Of a stretch of DNA of 64,000 bases, positions 44,970 to 54,080 are shown piece after piece. The DNA comes from Ahaetulla prasina. Taxonomy: Eukaryota > Chordata > Lepidosauria > Squamata > Colubridae. Positions within the stretch are counted from its first letter, which is position 1; each line of letters starts with the position of its first letter. Under the pieces are notes generated by a model, which saw only the letters and a list, made by a program, of their open reading frames with translations, ran no database searches and was not told where the DNA came from. Location: assembly GCF_028640845.1 (NCBI RefSeq), contig NC_080540.1, positions 93,136,061 through 93,200,060 of the forward strand, given 5' to 3'. Made by a program: the position numbers and the translations under genes.

Positions 44970-45372
44970 AATGCTGCAGAGACAGGGCGATTTCTCTTGG
45001 GGGACAGCCAGAGCTTTGCCGCCTCCTCTTTTCCTCAGAGGAGCTCCCTCCTAGTTGTTGCGAAGGGACACACACACACACAAAACACAACACTACAGAC
45101 TCACACACAATGTAAAAGCAGCTGCACTTCACCCAAAATGGCCCCTGCAACAAGCAGAAACCTCACATAGCCACAAAAAACTCAAAAACCAACTTTCACA
45201 CTTTACGCACACACAACACAACACAACTGACTCTCACACACAAAATGCCACATACAGTTTTGTGAGATTTTGTGTGTTTGTGTAGTTAGAGTGAAACACT
45301 ACAGAAACACACCAAATCTCAGAAAGCTGCACAACTATTTTATTATTTTATTTAATTTATATTTTTTAGATA

Positions 45373-45450
45373 AGGGGTCTCCAACCTTAGTAACTTTAAG
45401 GTTTGTGGACTTCAATTCCCAGAGTTCCTGAGCCAGCAAGGTGAGTTGCT
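45373..45450. mobile_element. Family B fragment, left half only
   Basis: AAGGGGTCTCCAACCTTAGT, AACTTTAAGG and TGGACTTCAATTCCCAGAG match family B; the right arm is missing. It lies within the family G element, so it inserted later or travelled with it. Confidence 0.65.
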
Positions 45451-45588
45451 CACTGAGCAAGGATTGCAGGTAGGCAGATTCAGTTGCTAGCTGATGCAAC
45501 TGATGTAAAGCATGGCTTTGCCAGCCTGAAAGAAGCAGTAATGAGGTAAGTGAGGAGGGAGGATTGGGTGGGCCAGAGGAAAAAAAGA

Positions 45589-45684
45589 TTTTAAAAGGCT
45601 CCTCTGACGATCCCAGCTGAAGTTGCTTAATCGCAGCCCAGAACCTCTTAACTCAGCTGGGATCGCCAGAGGAGCCTTTTAAAA
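45589..45684. repeat. Hairpin with 32-bp arms inside family G
   Basis: The arm 45589-45620 (TTTTAAAAGGCTCCTCTG onward) is nearly perfectly complementary to 45653-45684 (ending GAGCCTTTTAAAA). Loop of about 32 bases. Confidence 0.9.
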
Positions 45685-46260
45685 CCTTTTGTTTTAACAA
45701 CCTCTTCGGCCGAAAAACCCAAAATCTCTGATGATCGGGGAACCAGTTCAGGGGCGTGGCCAGCCAGCCATTACTACCGGTTCTCCGAACGCCAGCAGAT
45801 TTTTACTACCAGCTCTATAGAACCGGAGCGAACCAGGAGCAACCCACCACTGGTCTGGAGGCTAAACCATGCAAGGAATAGGTGCAGGAAGCAGATAGGT
45901 CTAATCAAAGAGAAGATTAAGAGTGACATGATCACAGTCTTCCAATACTTGAAGGGCTGCCACAAAGAAGGGGGGGGGTGTGAACTTATTCTCCAAAGCA
46001 CTTGAGAGCAGGACAAGAACTAACAGATGGAAACTTATCAAGGAGAAATCCAACCTAGAATTAAGAAAAAATTCTGACTGTGAGAACTATAAATCATTGG
46101 AATGGCTTGCTTGCAGAAGTTGTGGGTGCTCTATCACTGGAGATTTTCAAGAAGAGATTGGAAACCCATTTATCTGGAATGCTATAGGGTCTCCTGCTTG
46201 AGCAAGGGGTTGGATTAGAAGGCCTACCAGGTCTCTTCCAACTCTGTTATTCTATGATTC

Positions 46261-46583
46261 CATTTTGACTTGGCAAAAAGTCCTGGTAATTGTATAATGT
46301 TGTTATTGTCCCTTGATTCTCAATACAAGATTACATTGAAACATCTTCAATGTATCTAATTTCTTTCCTTTACAACTCAATTAAAGATATGGTATGGAAG
46401 TATTGCATACAATAACATCAATATTCTTGTTAAAGTTCAGCAGTTTCCCCATCCAAAGGCTGTTTTTATTATCTGTTTTCATCTTTATTTCTATTCTTCG
46501 CAGGAATCCATCTCTTGATATGTGCTGGGTGAAGCTAAAGGGAAAAGTGAGGGCTTCACAAAGAGTACAATGTACAAAGTACA
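46261..46583. other. Spacer, no feature
   Basis: Nothing recognised between two CR1 copies. Confidence 0.45.
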
Positions 46584-47475
46584 AATGGGGAACTCATCAA
46601 ATTTGCAGATGACACCAAGCTGGCAGGAATAGCCAACACTCCAGAAGATAGGCTCAAGTTACAGAAAGATCTTGACAGACTTGAACATTGGGCGCTATCT
46701 AACAAAATGAAATTCAACAGTGAAAAAAGTAAGGTTCTACATTTAGGCCAAAAAAACAAAATGCACCAGTACCGTATATGTGGTACCTTGCTCAATAGTA
46801 GTACCTGTGAGAGGGATCTTGGAGTCCTAGTGGATAACCATCTAGATATGAGCCAGCAGTGTGCAGCAGCTGTTAAAAAAGCCAACACAGTTCTGGGCTG
46901 CATAAACAGAGGGATAGAATCAAGATCACGTGAAGTGCTAGTACCACTTTATAATGCCTTGGTAAGGCCACACTTGGAATATTGCATCCAGTTTTGGTCG
47001 CCACGATGTAAAAGATGTTGAGACTCTAGAAAGAGTGCAGAGAAGAGCAACAAAGATGATTAGGGACTGGAGGATAAAACATATGAAGAACGGTTGCAGG
47101 AACTGGGTATGTCTAGTTTAACAAAAAGAAGGACTAGGGGAGACATGATAGCAGTGTTCCAATATCTCAGGGGCTGCCACAGAGAAGTGGGAGTTGGGCT
47201 GTTCTCCAGAGCACCTGAGGGTAGAACAAGAAGCAATGGGTGGAAACTGATCAAGGAAAGAAGCAACTTAGAACTAAGGAGAAATTTCCTGACAGTTAGA
47301 ACAATTAATAAGTGGAACGACTTGCCTTCAGAAGTTGTGAATGCTCCAACACTGGAAATTTTTAAGAAAATGTTGGATAACCATCTGACTGAGATGGTGT
47401 AGGGTTTCCTGCCTGGGCAGGGGGTTGGACTAGAAGGTCTCCAAGGTCCCTTCCAACTCTGATGTTATGTTATGT
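46584..47475 (+). mobile_element. CR1 LINE, truncated in reverse transcriptase
   Basis: Starts inside ORF2 with NGELIKFADDTKLAGIANTP, which includes the catalytic FADD motif. The frame runs through WALSNKMKFN, KSKVLHLG, CERDLGVLVD and LVRPHLEYCIQFWSP to a frameshift near 47010. A second frame (47094-47402) ends the protein (GMSSLTKRRTRGDMIAVFQY, WNDLPSEVVNAP). The UTR has GTTGGACTAGAAGGTCTCCA and ends in TTATG repeats. The longest and best preserved CR1 here. 5' truncation has removed the endonuclease and the first half of the polymerase. Confidence 0.92.
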
Positions 47476-48015
47476 TAGTATATAGCCTGCATTGCCTTAT
47501 GCAGCTTAATGCTAGCCATTGTGTGGCTTGTTCTGCTTCAGTATTGGCATAAACAATATACATACTGCACTGTCGACCTCAGGGAGAATCAGACTGCTGG
47601 AGGCTTGATAAAGATTTTATTTTCTCCAAAAACAGAACATATACAAGCCCTGGAGTAGTCCCCACAGATCTGAAGAGTATGGAATAAGCAACAGATGCTT
47701 GTGTAAAACTGAAATCTAATTAAGCCAAGAACAATCTAATATGCCAGAAAACACAAGATTCTGAATTGCCATAATCATGTGCTTTGGGTTTTAAAGTATG
47801 GAACACATGGTGTGTTTAGTGTTATTTTTAACTTAAGATGAAAATGCTGACCCTTTTTGACTTGTAGAACATAGACAAATGCCTTGCTTTATAAAACAGC
47901 TTCATTGCATTAACTTATTCTATCAAGTTTCATTTGAAGAGCAGATATATGTTGCAAGAATAGAGGCTGGTCTGCTTTGTTCAACAAATGTAAAAAAAAT
48001 GCACTAAAAGAGAGC
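47476..48015. other. Unique DNA, no feature
   Basis: Nothing recognised. Confidence 0.5.
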
Positions 48016-48020
48016 ATGAT

Positions 48021-48567
48021 TGTTCTGTTCCCCACCCCCCTCAGTCTGGGAGGCACGAGCGATGACTTAATTAGCCGGCAGTTCAGTCCACGGCAGCTAT
48101 CAGCTCTGGCAGCAAACTAGCGAGCGTCTGCCAAGTTTCTCTGTTATCTTTTCTTGATGCCAGCGAGTCAACCAGGAAACCAGGAACAAACAGTACTTCA
48201 GCTCAAGTTCTCTCTAAGCAGTTGATTTGTTCACCACAGAGTAGTATAGCAGCCCCTGCTGCTTTTATACCCTGTGGGGTATGGCTCTGTGACTCAGCAC
48301 TTCCTAGGCCTGCCCCACACCTGCTTCTGTTGTTCCCGCCTCTCCTGTCTACGAAACCTAGGGTCCAAAACTGATTGTCCTCAGCTGGGTGTGGGAGCAT
48401 TGCCTGGATGGGGGGAGATACAGGAGACAGAGGCCTCATTATTTTTTTCACCTGGCCTGCCTCTGGCTCCTGGGGCAGAAGGGAGCCCTGACAGCCCTTC
48501 CCCCTCACTCTCTGAGTCACTCTCTGGCAGGGGGCCAGGCCCGGGGGGTGGGGCTGGAGCCACAACA
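48021..48567 (-). mobile_element. Solo LTR, 547 bp
   Basis: Bounded by TGTTCTGTTCC and GCCACAACA (TG...CA ends). A perfect 5-bp target duplication ATGAT lies at 48016-48020 and 48568-48572. The plus strand has GCTGCTTTTATACCC at 48258-48272, which on the minus strand is a clear TATA box (GGGTATAAAAGCAGC), so the LTR reads on the minus strand. No internal region, primer site or gag/pol is present, as after LTR-LTR recombination. Ty3/Gypsy or endogenous-retrovirus origin cannot be told apart. Confidence 0.85.
48258..48272 (-). promoter_or_regulatory. LTR TATA box
   Basis: The minus strand reads GGGTATAAAAGCAGC, a canonical core promoter in mid-LTR. Activity is not shown. Confidence 0.65.
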
Positions 48568-49393
48568 ATGATAAACAAAATTCTGAAATATTTTTGTAGA
48601 AAAGTTTACATTGATTTCTTTTAATGTGCAATTTCTTTCAGTTCTATTACTATCATCTACATTCTACCGCAACAACTGCATTTTTAAAATTCTGAAGTAG
48701 AGATTAATATGGCATTTCCATACCTCATTCCATTATACCTATATCTAGTTTTTTCAATTTGTATATAACCTACAAGCAAGTGAATTTGCTTCCTCTAGTT
48801 GAAAATAATCTGCTCACAACCTGAAGTGATGCTTTAGATCAGGGCTTTATGAATTTGGATTAGAAAACAAACATTACTTTTTTCACTAATTTCTTATTGA
48901 AATTTAATTTTCATTCAGTAATATAAAGCATGTAAGCAATGAAGTAATTTGTGGCTTCTTGGCTCCAAAAATGTTAGGTTTAATAATTCTCACTATCTAA
49001 AATTGTTATACCCTAACAAGAGCATTATTTTGTTATTGATTGAATAGATTAATAAAGAAGCACATATATTACTACAATGTCATATTTGATAGCAACTCAA
49101 CTCTTTGATAGCAACTCAACTCTTTGATAGCACCCAATCTCACATTTCCAGGCATTGATTATTTCTAACCATCTGATCTGACATAATGGTTAAACAAGAG
49201 GAGTAACAGTGAAACATTGATAAACCCATTAGTGTAACTGCTAAGGGGACAACTACTCCTCTAGCATCCTTTTTGGAGAGCTGTTCCCAAAGATGCCACT
49301 GCAAAATTTCAACCAGGATGCTAGCAAGACGTCCCAACAGGAATACTGTGATTATTAATTTAAAGAACGATTAGGAGATTTATAGGAATCCAT
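48341..49393. repeat. Tandem duplication 1, unit 1 (1,053 bp)
   Basis: Begins in the LTR at TCTCCTGTCTAC and ends before a second TCTCCTGTCTAC at 49394. Includes the distal 227 bp of the LTR, unique flank, and a 19-bp minisatellite (49085-49131). Near-identical to unit 2. Confidence 0.93.
49085..49131. repeat. 19-bp minisatellite in unit 1
   Basis: About 2.5 units of TTTGATAGCAACTCAACTC. Other copies of the array have 1.5 units (50038, 52858) or 3.4 units (51400). Confidence 0.95.
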
Positions 49394-49629
49394 TCTCCTG
49401 TCTACGAAACCTAGGGTCCAAAACTGATTGTCCTCAGCTGGGTGTGGGAGCATTGCCTGGATGGGGGGAGATACAGGAGACAGAGGCCTCATTATTTCTT
49501 TCACCTGGCCTGCCTCTGGCTCCTGGGGCAGAAGGGAGCCCTGACAGCCCTTCCCCCTCACTCTCTGAGTCACTCTCTGAGTCACTCTCTGGCAGGGGCC
49601 AGGCCGGGGGTGGGGCTGGAGCCACAACA
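49394..49629 (-). mobile_element. Partial LTR copy inside unit 2
   Basis: Duplicated distal part of the LTR ending GCCACAACA before ATGAT. It has no TG end and no TATA box, so it arrived by segmental duplication and not by retrotransposition. Confidence 0.9.
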
Positions 49630-50327
49630 ATGATAAACAAAATTCTGAAGTAGAGATTAATATGGCATTTCCATACCTCATTCCATTATACCTATATCTA
49701 GTTTTTTCAATTTGTATATAACCTACAAGCAAGTGAATTTGCTTCCTCTAGTTGAAAATAATCTGCTCACAACCTGAAGTGATGCTTTAGATCAGGGCTT
49801 TATGAATTTGGATTAGAAAACAAACATTACTTTTTTCACTAATTTCTTATTGAAATTTAATTTTCATTCAGTAATATAAAGCATGTAAGCAATGAAGTAA
49901 TTTGTGGCTTCTTGGCTCCAAAAATGTTAGGTTTAATAATTCTCACTATCTAAAATTGTTATACCCTAACAAGAGCATTATTTTGTTATTGATTGAATAG
50001 ATTAATAAAGAAGCACATATATTACTACAATGTCATATTTGATAGCAACTCAACTCTTTGATAGCACCCAATCTCACATTTCCAGGCATTGATTATTTCT
50101 AACCATCTGATCTGACATAATGGTTAAACAAGAGGAGTAACAGTGAAACATTGATAAACCCATCAGTGTAACTGCTAAGGGGACAACTACTCCTCTAGCA
50201 TCCTTTTTGGAGAGCTGTTCCCAAAGATGCCACTGCAAAATTTCATCCAGGATGCTAGCAAGACGTCCCAACAGGAATACTGTGATTATTAATTTAAAGA
50301 ACGATTAGGAGATTTATAGGAATCCAT
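49394..50327. repeat. Tandem duplication 1, unit 2 (934 bp)
   Basis: Second copy of 48341-49393. Differences seen: a 12-bp tandem insertion (extra GAGTCACTCTCT) in the LTR part, a 109-bp deletion between two AAAATTCTGAA repeats (unit 1 positions 48577-48587 and 48686-48696), one minisatellite unit fewer, and about two substitutions in the last 260 bp. Confidence 0.93.
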
Positions 50328-50408
50328 TCTCCTGTCTAAATTCTGGTTTAATCATCCAACAAAAGATCCAGTTTAGTAATCAATGCTGGGTTTAAACTCA
50401 GATTGGAA
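50038..50408. repeat. Module V, copy near 50 kb
   Basis: Region from the minisatellite through CTCCTGTCTAAATTCTGG to CTCAGATTGGAA. Repeated at 52858-53228 with an offset of 2,820 bp and only a few substitutions. Confidence 0.92.
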
Positions 50409-50529
50409 GCAGTAACCATGTATTCATGGTTATTTGTTCAGGATAGGGGATAACAGAGATTATCGTTTGGAGAGTGGCACATAATTTGATATCTTCACAT
50501 TTCCAGAATTTCTCGGAGGAGAAATCTAA

Positions 50530-51050
50530 TATGGAATTACATGGCATCAAAGGAATTGCACAGTACTAACAGAGGATCATCAACCAGAAAGTACAAATGA
50601 CCAGGCTCATATTATCTTACTCTGGATACATTATGCAAAGACCTGTTAGCTCTCTGGAGAAAATTCTAATGCTGGGAAATGGGGAGGCAAAGAGAAGAAG
50701 AGGAAGAGCAGCAAGCTATGTGGACTCGGTTACAGTAGCAGTGAGTGTACTGTTGGAAGACCTAAAACAGGGCTGTCAAACTTGGGGCCCGCCAGCTGGA
50801 TGTGTCATGTGCTGGCCACACCCATGCCCAATTTAGCAAAGAAGAAAAAAGTTCCCATATGTAGAGTGATGCCGCTGTGATGCCGCAAGTTAGACACCCT
50901 GACCTACAAGATCAGATTAGGAAGAGAGCATCATAGAGACAATCTATGTGTGAAGTTTCTGAAAGATGCCCTAATTAGTTCATGAGCCACAAGCCAAACT
51001 TCTGGCAATGCTCTGATGCAGTCAGAACTGACCTCACATAAATTTACGGT
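50530..51050 (+). mobile_element. RTE/BovB-like LINE remnant, split by MITE (copy X)
   Basis: The frame at 50597 reads LILSYSGYIMQRPVSSLEKI, then LMLGNGEAKRRRGRAASYVD, then SVTVAVSVLLEDL. This matches the RTE-type block YFGHIM, SLEK..MLG, KRRRGR, ..D. The frame resumes after the MITE as a diverged tail to about 51050. Decayed. Confidence 0.65.
50768..50901 (+). mobile_element. Family A hAT-like MITE, copy 9
   Basis: 134 bp, ends CAGGGCTGTCAAACTTGG and GTTAGACACCCTG. Flanking 8-mers ACCTAAAA and ACCTACAA agree at 7 of 8. Confidence 0.88.
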
Positions 51051-51399
51051 CCCCCATGACCCTGTCTCCCCCCTCCTCCCTGGGCATGTCACAAATCATA
51101 TTCTCCAATTGATCACGTTGGTAGGCTGTGAAATCCACAGCCCTCCAGTTGACTCCCGTAACCTAGGACACAATCTATAGAAAGGCATTTGTGGAATGTA
51201 GTTTCAGTTAGGGCAATCAAGCAGCTCCGTCAGTTCTCTCCCCCCCCACCCCCCCTCCGCTTATGACAACTTGAAAGCTTTGCAAGTTGACATTATGCAT
51301 GTGTTGCTAAGACTTGATAACAATTTGATTGTACATAATCAATCAACGGGCAAACAAAGGCTTGGAATCTCTAAGCATTTGTATGCTTTATTTATATCC

Positions 51400-51464
51400 T
51401 TTGATAGCAACTCAACTCTTTGATAGCAACTCAACTCTTTGATAGCAACTCAACTCTTTGATAG
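51400..51464. repeat. 19-bp minisatellite at end of copy X
   Basis: 3.4 perfect units of TTTGATAGCAACTCAACTC, ending abruptly where an L2 tail begins. Confidence 0.95.
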
Positions 51465-51572
51465 TTATTTTAATTGTATATAAATGTTTTATGTGCCTGT
51501 GAACCGCCCTGAGTCCTTCGGGAGATAGGGTGGTATACAAATTTGAATAAATAAATAAATAAATAAATAAAT
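51465..51572 (+). mobile_element. L2-clade LINE 3' tail
   Basis: TTTTAATTGTATATAAATG, then TGAACCGCCCTGAGTCCTTC, GGGTGGTATACAAATTTG and an AATA-repeat tail. It sits exactly between the minisatellite and ATTACTACAATGTCATATTT, a word that in units 1 and 2 lies directly left of the minisatellite. Confidence 0.85.
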
Positions 51573-51865
51573 TACTACAATGTCATATTTGATAGCTGTA
51601 TTTAAACATAATTGGTCTTACTTGTAATATAATATATAACTATGTATTCCATTTTATACATGTAAATCTACTTTGTAAGAAGAAATCCATAGGCTTAATC
51701 AGATCTTCAACGGGTCCATAGGGAAAAATGGTTAAGAATCCCTGTTATAGAATCCCTGTTGTGCACATAGATTTTGTATAACCTTGTACAGAAAACTGGA
51801 ATGAGTTTGGTAGCATTCTAATTAATATATGGAATGACAGAATATATGCAACATTCCTGGCTTCA
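51573..51865. other. Unique DNA within the duplication complex
   Basis: Single-copy stretch starting from ATTACTACAATGTCATATTT. It may be the original left context of copy Y. Confidence 0.6.
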
Positions 51866-51994
51866 GATTGGAAGCAGTAACCATATATTCATGGTTATTT
51901 GTTCAGGATAGGGGATAACAGAGATTATCGTTTGGAGAGGGGCACATAATTTGATATCTTCACATTTCCAGAATTTCTCGGAGGAGAAATCTAA

Positions 51995-52515
51995 TATGGA
52001 ATTACATGGCATCAAAGGAATTGCACAGTACTAACAGAGGATCATCAACCAGAAAGTACAAATGACCAGGCTCATATTATCCTACTCTGGATACATTATG
52101 CAAAGACCTGTTAGCTCTCTGGAGAAAATTCTAATGCTGGGAAATGGGGAGGCAAAGAGAAGAAGAGGAAGAGCAGCAAGCTATGTGGACTCGGTTACAG
52201 TAGCAGTGAGTGTACTGTTGGAAGACCTAAAACAGGGCTGTCAAACTTGGGGCCCGCCAGCTGGATGTGTCATGTGCTGGCCACACCCATGCCCAATTTA
52301 GCAAAGAAGAAAAAAGTTCCCATATGTAGAGTGATGCCGCTGTGATGCCGCAAGTTAGACACCTGACCTACAAGTCCAGATTAGGAAGAGAGCATCATAG
52401 AGACAATCTATGTGTGAAGTTTCTGAAAGATGCCCTAATTAGTTCATGAGCCACAAGCCAAACTTCTGGCAATGCTCTGATGCAGTCAGAACTGACCTCA
52501 CATAAATTTACGGTC
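51995..52515 (+). mobile_element. RTE/BovB-like LINE remnant (copy Y)
   Basis: Duplicate of the remnant at 50530-51050; the 79-codon frame at 52062-52301 encodes the same protein as that at 50597-50836. Equal length and sequence reflect recent duplication, not selection. Confidence 0.65.
52233..52365 (+). mobile_element. Family A hAT-like MITE, copy 10
   Basis: Duplicate of copy 9 with the same flanking 8-mers (ACCTAAAA, ACCTACAA), one base shorter. It was copied with its surroundings and is not a separate insertion. Confidence 0.9.
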
Positions 52516-52857
52516 CCCCATGACCCTGTCTCCCCCCTCCTCCCTGGGCATGTCACAAATCATATTCTCCAATTGATCACGTTGGTGGGCTGTGAAACCC
52601 ACAGCCCTCCAGTTGACTCCCGTAACCTAGGACACAATCTATAGAAAGGCATTTGTGGAATGTAGTTTCAGTTAGGGCAATCAAGCAGCTCCGTCAGTTC
52701 TCTCCCCCCCCCCTCCGCTTATGACAACTTGAAAGCTTTGCAAGTTGACATTATGCATGTGTTGCTAAGACTTGATAACAATTTGATTGTACATAATCAA
52801 TCAACGGGCAAACAAAGGCTTGGAATCTCTAAGCATTTGTATGCTTTATTTATATCC

Positions 52858-53228
52858 TTTGATAGCAACTCAACTCTTTGATAGCACCCAATCTCACATT
52901 TCCAGGCATTGATTATTTCTAACCATCTGATCTGACATAATGGTTAAACAAGAGGAGTAACAGTGAAACATTGATAAACCCATTAGTGTAACTGCTAAGG
53001 GGACAACTACTCCTCTAGCATCCTTTTTGGAGAGCTGTTCCCAAAGATGCCACTGCAAAATTTCAACCAGGATGCTAGCAAGACGTCCCAACAGGAATAC
53101 TGTGATTATTAATTTAAAGAACGATTAGGAGATTTATAGGAATCCATTCTCCTGTCTAAATTCTGGTTTAATCATCCAACAAAAGATCCAGTTTAGTAAT
53201 CAATGCTGGGTTTAAACTCAGATTGGAA
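52858..53228. repeat. Module V, copy near 53 kb
   Basis: Third copy of the 49.1-49.4 kb segment and second copy of its flank to CTCAGATTGGAA. It continues into unique DNA (ATAATGCAAAATATGAG). Confidence 0.92.
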
Positions 53229-53455
53229 ATAATGCAAAATATGAGTATTGAATGGAAAAGAATTCAGATAAATAAGAGCTTCTGTTTGTATTTTTATCTT
53301 AGCAGATGGAACCATCTCTCTGATTTATTTAAGCTAATAGTTCATAGTTAAGGTGTTGTGGCCGATTATTGCTTGCATGAGAGACTGTAAGAAAATACCA
53401 AAGCTATATGCTAATCTGGGAAGCCAAAAAAGCAAAAGAAGCAGAACCAAACAAA
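53229..53455. other. Unique DNA, no feature
   Basis: Nothing recognised. Confidence 0.45.
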
Positions 53456-53575
53456 CCCCAAAACCATCTTGGAAGAAAGCAATAGCAAACGAATTTCTTC
53501 ACTGATGCCAAGACAACTTCATGTCCATGTCCATAAGCCACCAGAAATCAATATTGACTCACAGAGTTGGGGTTT
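53456..53575 (+). mobile_element. SINE/BovB-type 3' remnant (tentative)
   Basis: CTTGGAAGAAAGCAATAGCA, GATGCCAAGACAACTTCATG and CCATAAGCCACCAGAAATCA follow the order of BovB-tailed SINE 3' ends. Diverged; boundaries unsure. Confidence 0.35.
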
Positions 53576-54072
53576 GGTTACTGAATATTTAACAAGGATG
53601 GTTGGCAAGTTTGAAAAAGCAGAAGTACAGATGGTTTCAGTCTAAACCAGATTAGCTATCTATTCTTTTTCATTGCCTTAGTTTCTTGGGTTTATTATCT
53701 CTTTTCTTTTCCACTGCTTTTTTTTAAGCACCAGTTCACATTGACCTTACTCTAGTGGATCTGCTGGCAGGACCCAGAGAGCTTTAAATTCCCCAAATAA
53801 AGTTATTGAGATAGTGTTCTTATCAGGAAGGACTATGCTGAGAACTGTAGTTCATTACTCAAGTAGACTTCACTGAATTGGGTTCCAGATGCAGATTCCT
53901 ATCTAACAAATTATTTCCTTCTCTGCTACCATCAAATTATTCGAATTGTATTTCCTTCAATGGAATTGTGAGGTGAGCTATATTGAAGCTAGCTACTTTT
54001 TTCACAGATGCCATTAAAAGATGAATGAAAAAAAACTTTGTTTCTTGAGGCAAGTAGTTCTTACACTCATGG
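53576..54072. other. Unique DNA, no feature
   Basis: Nothing recognised. Confidence 0.5.
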
Positions 54073-54080
54073 CTCAGAAC

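Larger units (their letters stand above)
44790..45852. mobile_element. Family G hAT-like element, 1,063 bp
   Basis: Ends CAGGGGTGGGTTCCAATTTT and GCAACCCACCACTG, with a perfect 8-bp target duplication GTCTGGAG (44782-44789, 45853-45860) inside CR1. Subterminal TACTACCGGTTCTGTGGGCG and ACTACCAGCTCTATAGAACC mark the family. It contains two hairpins, an ACACAC-rich block shared inverted with the 30.4 kb element, and a truncated family B end. No transposase. Confidence 0.92.
44731..46260 (+). mobile_element. CR1 LINE 3' part, split by a hAT-like element
   Basis: 44731-44789 carries the GVxKECREEQQI-type region (GAATGCAGAGAAGAGCAACA). After the insertion, 45861-46260 carries the ORF2 end (TGACATGATCACAGTCTTCC; KLIKEKSNLELRK in one frame) and the UTR through TCTGTTATTCTATGATTCC. 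The two parts join in the order of the uninterrupted copy at 47.0-47.5 kb. Confidence 0.86.
50401..51464. repeat. Duplication 2, copy X
   Basis: Matches 51866-52885 with an offset of 1,465 bp. About eight substitutions and a few short indels (C-run near 51240, CCCTG/CCTG at the MITE edge) by eye. Includes a BovB-like fragment with a family A MITE. Starts at GATTGGAA, which also occurs at the far end of module V, so that word is the likely junction. Confidence 0.93.
51866..52885. repeat. Duplication 2, copy Y
   Basis: Second copy of 50401-51420, including the RTE-like remnant and MITE. Passes without a break into module V at 52858, which suggests this is the ancestral order. Confidence 0.93.

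Noticed and set aside
48203..48631. 142-codon minus-strand and 116-codon plus-strand open frames
   Set aside because: They lie on the solo LTR, which is GC-rich and non-coding. The same frames recur at 49.4 kb only because the LTR part was duplicated.
49085..51464. Short regular repeats resembling a CRISPR array
   Set aside because: The 19-bp units are directly adjacent with no unique spacers, and the genome is clearly vertebrate. It is a minisatellite.
50597..52301. Two identical 79-codon frames as a conserved small gene family
   Set aside because: The whole surrounding 1 kb is duplicated at the same identity, and the frames are an RTE-like remnant plus part of a MITE.
48341..53228. Duplication complex as certain biology
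   Set aside because: Kept as a finding, but an assembly artefact from unmerged haplotypes cannot be excluded from sequence alone.
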